The notes beneath the pieces are model-generated. The model saw nothing but the letters and a program-made list of their open reading frames with translations, did not search any database and was not told the origin of the DNA. A stretch of DNA of 5,092 nt from an uncultured Dorea sp. (lineage in GTDB: Bacteria; Bacillota; Clostridia; Lachnospirales; Lachnospiraceae). Within the stretch, counting starts at the first letter, position 1; every line of letters begins with the position of its first letter. Both the position numbers and the translations under genes were made by a program. The stretch is taken from NCBI GenBank assembly GCA_910579335.1, contig CAJTUQ010000110.1:1-5092 (forward strand), written 5' to 3'. Positions 4,605 through 5,092 of the stretch are shown piece after piece.

Positions 4605-5092
4605 ATGGAAATAAATCATGTATTGGTAGTGGAGGACGATAAGGAGATACGCGAAGGCGTCAAAATATACCTGAAATCTCAGGGATACGAAGTATTCGAG
4701 GCAGCGGATGGCATCGAGGGACTAGAGGTGATTGAAAAAGAGGAGATTCATCTTGCGGTTGTAGATGTGATGATGCCGAGGATGGACGGTATCTCTATGA
4801 CGATTAAGCTGCGGGAAAAATATGATTTTCCGGTTATATTTTTGTCGGCGAAGTCAGAGGAAGTAGATAAGATTATGGGACTTAACATGGGGGCTGACGA
4901 CTATGTGACGAAGCCCTTTACTCCTATGGAGCTTTTGGCGAGGGTTCATTCGCAGCTGAGACGGTATAAAAGATTTATGGAGCGTCTTGGAAGCGTGAAG
5001 GAATCCTCATCCGTACATACGATCGGCGGCTTAGAGCTCAACGAAGAGACTGTGGAGGTGACGGTGGACGGGGAGCCGGTGAAGATGACTCC
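4605..5092 (+). CDS. VanR-like OmpR/PhoB-family response regulator (3' end outside window)
   Basis: A cytoplasmic two-component response regulator whose receiver is phosphorylated by a cognate histidine kinase to switch on DNA binding. The 162 complete codons show a full receiver (about 1-120): acidic pair Asp11-Asp12, phosphoacceptor Asp54 in AVVDVMMPRMDG, Ser81 in IFLSAK, and Lys103 in GADDYVTKPF. The segment EVDKIMGLNMGADDYVTKPF through ARVHSQLRRYKRF strongly resembles VanR-type regulators. After a linker, GGLELNEETVEVTVDGEPVKMT (from about 141) is the beta-strand start of an OmpR winged-helix domain, whose recognition helix lies beyond the window. The start ATG fits the receiver N-terminus (MEINHVLVVEDD) and follows GGAGAGGAG (4586-4594) at a rather long 10-nt spacing. 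A sensor kinase gene probably follows. VanR likeness does not mean vancomycin resistance: this subfamily also controls envelope stress and antimicrobial peptide responses. Confidence 0.95.
   Translation, partial: MEINHVLVVEDDKEIREGVKIYLKSQGYEVFEAADGIEGLEVIEKEEIHLAVVDVMMPRMDGISMTIKLREKYDFPVIFLSAKSEEVDKIMGLNMGADDYVTKPFTPMELLARVHSQLRRYKRFMERLGSVKESSSVHTIGGLELNEETVEVTVDGEPVKMT

Noticed and set aside
4605..5092. Vancomycin resistance regulator
   Set aside because: The receiver resembles VanR, but no vanS, vanH, vanA/B or vanX gene is seen in the window, and this subfamily has many non-resistance members.

Overview
The window looks like an ordinary chromosomal segment of a Gram-positive anaerobe, most likely a member of the Clostridia close to Lachnospiraceae. 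The evidence is indirect: a clostridial-type glutamate dehydrogenase, strong AGGAGG-type ribosome binding sites, consensus sigma-A promoters, intrinsic terminators with U-tracts, the MEP isoprenoid pathway, a VanR-like response regulator, and tRNA genes lacking an encoded CCA. No 16S or marker search was possible. All recognised genes lie on the + strand. I see no transposase, integrase, CRISPR array, toxin-antitoxin pair or phage gene.

Layout. (1) Positions 2-787 are the 3' part of a glutamate dehydrogenase gene, predicted NADP(H)-dependent; its start lies upstream of the window. A long hairpin without a downstream U-run follows. (2) Positions 895-1159 are a small stable-RNA unit: consensus promoter, tRNA-Val(UAC), tRNA-Met(CAU, elongator), intrinsic terminator. 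(3) Positions 1142-4367 are a probable four-gene transcription unit. Its candidate promoter has a -35 box inside the tRNA terminator. It holds a small two-TM membrane protein of unknown function, ispF (MEP pathway), an Eis-like GNAT acetyltransferase and an Ldh_2-family malate/lactate-type dehydrogenase. The first three genes overlap by 23 and 14 bp, the fourth follows after a 34-bp gap, and a strong intrinsic terminator closes the unit. (4) After a 237-bp intergenic region with an extended -10 promoter, a VanR-like OmpR-family response regulator starts at 4605 and runs off the window end; its kinase gene is probably just downstream.

The four genes of the middle unit share no obvious pathway. 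Their linkage looks like housekeeping packing rather than a dedicated system. I found no convincing novel system. The most unusual points are a 32-residue Cys-rich tail on IspF, the terminator/promoter overlap at 1131-1169, the conserved-looking but unknown 118-residue membrane protein overlapping ispF, and the U-less hairpin after gdhA.
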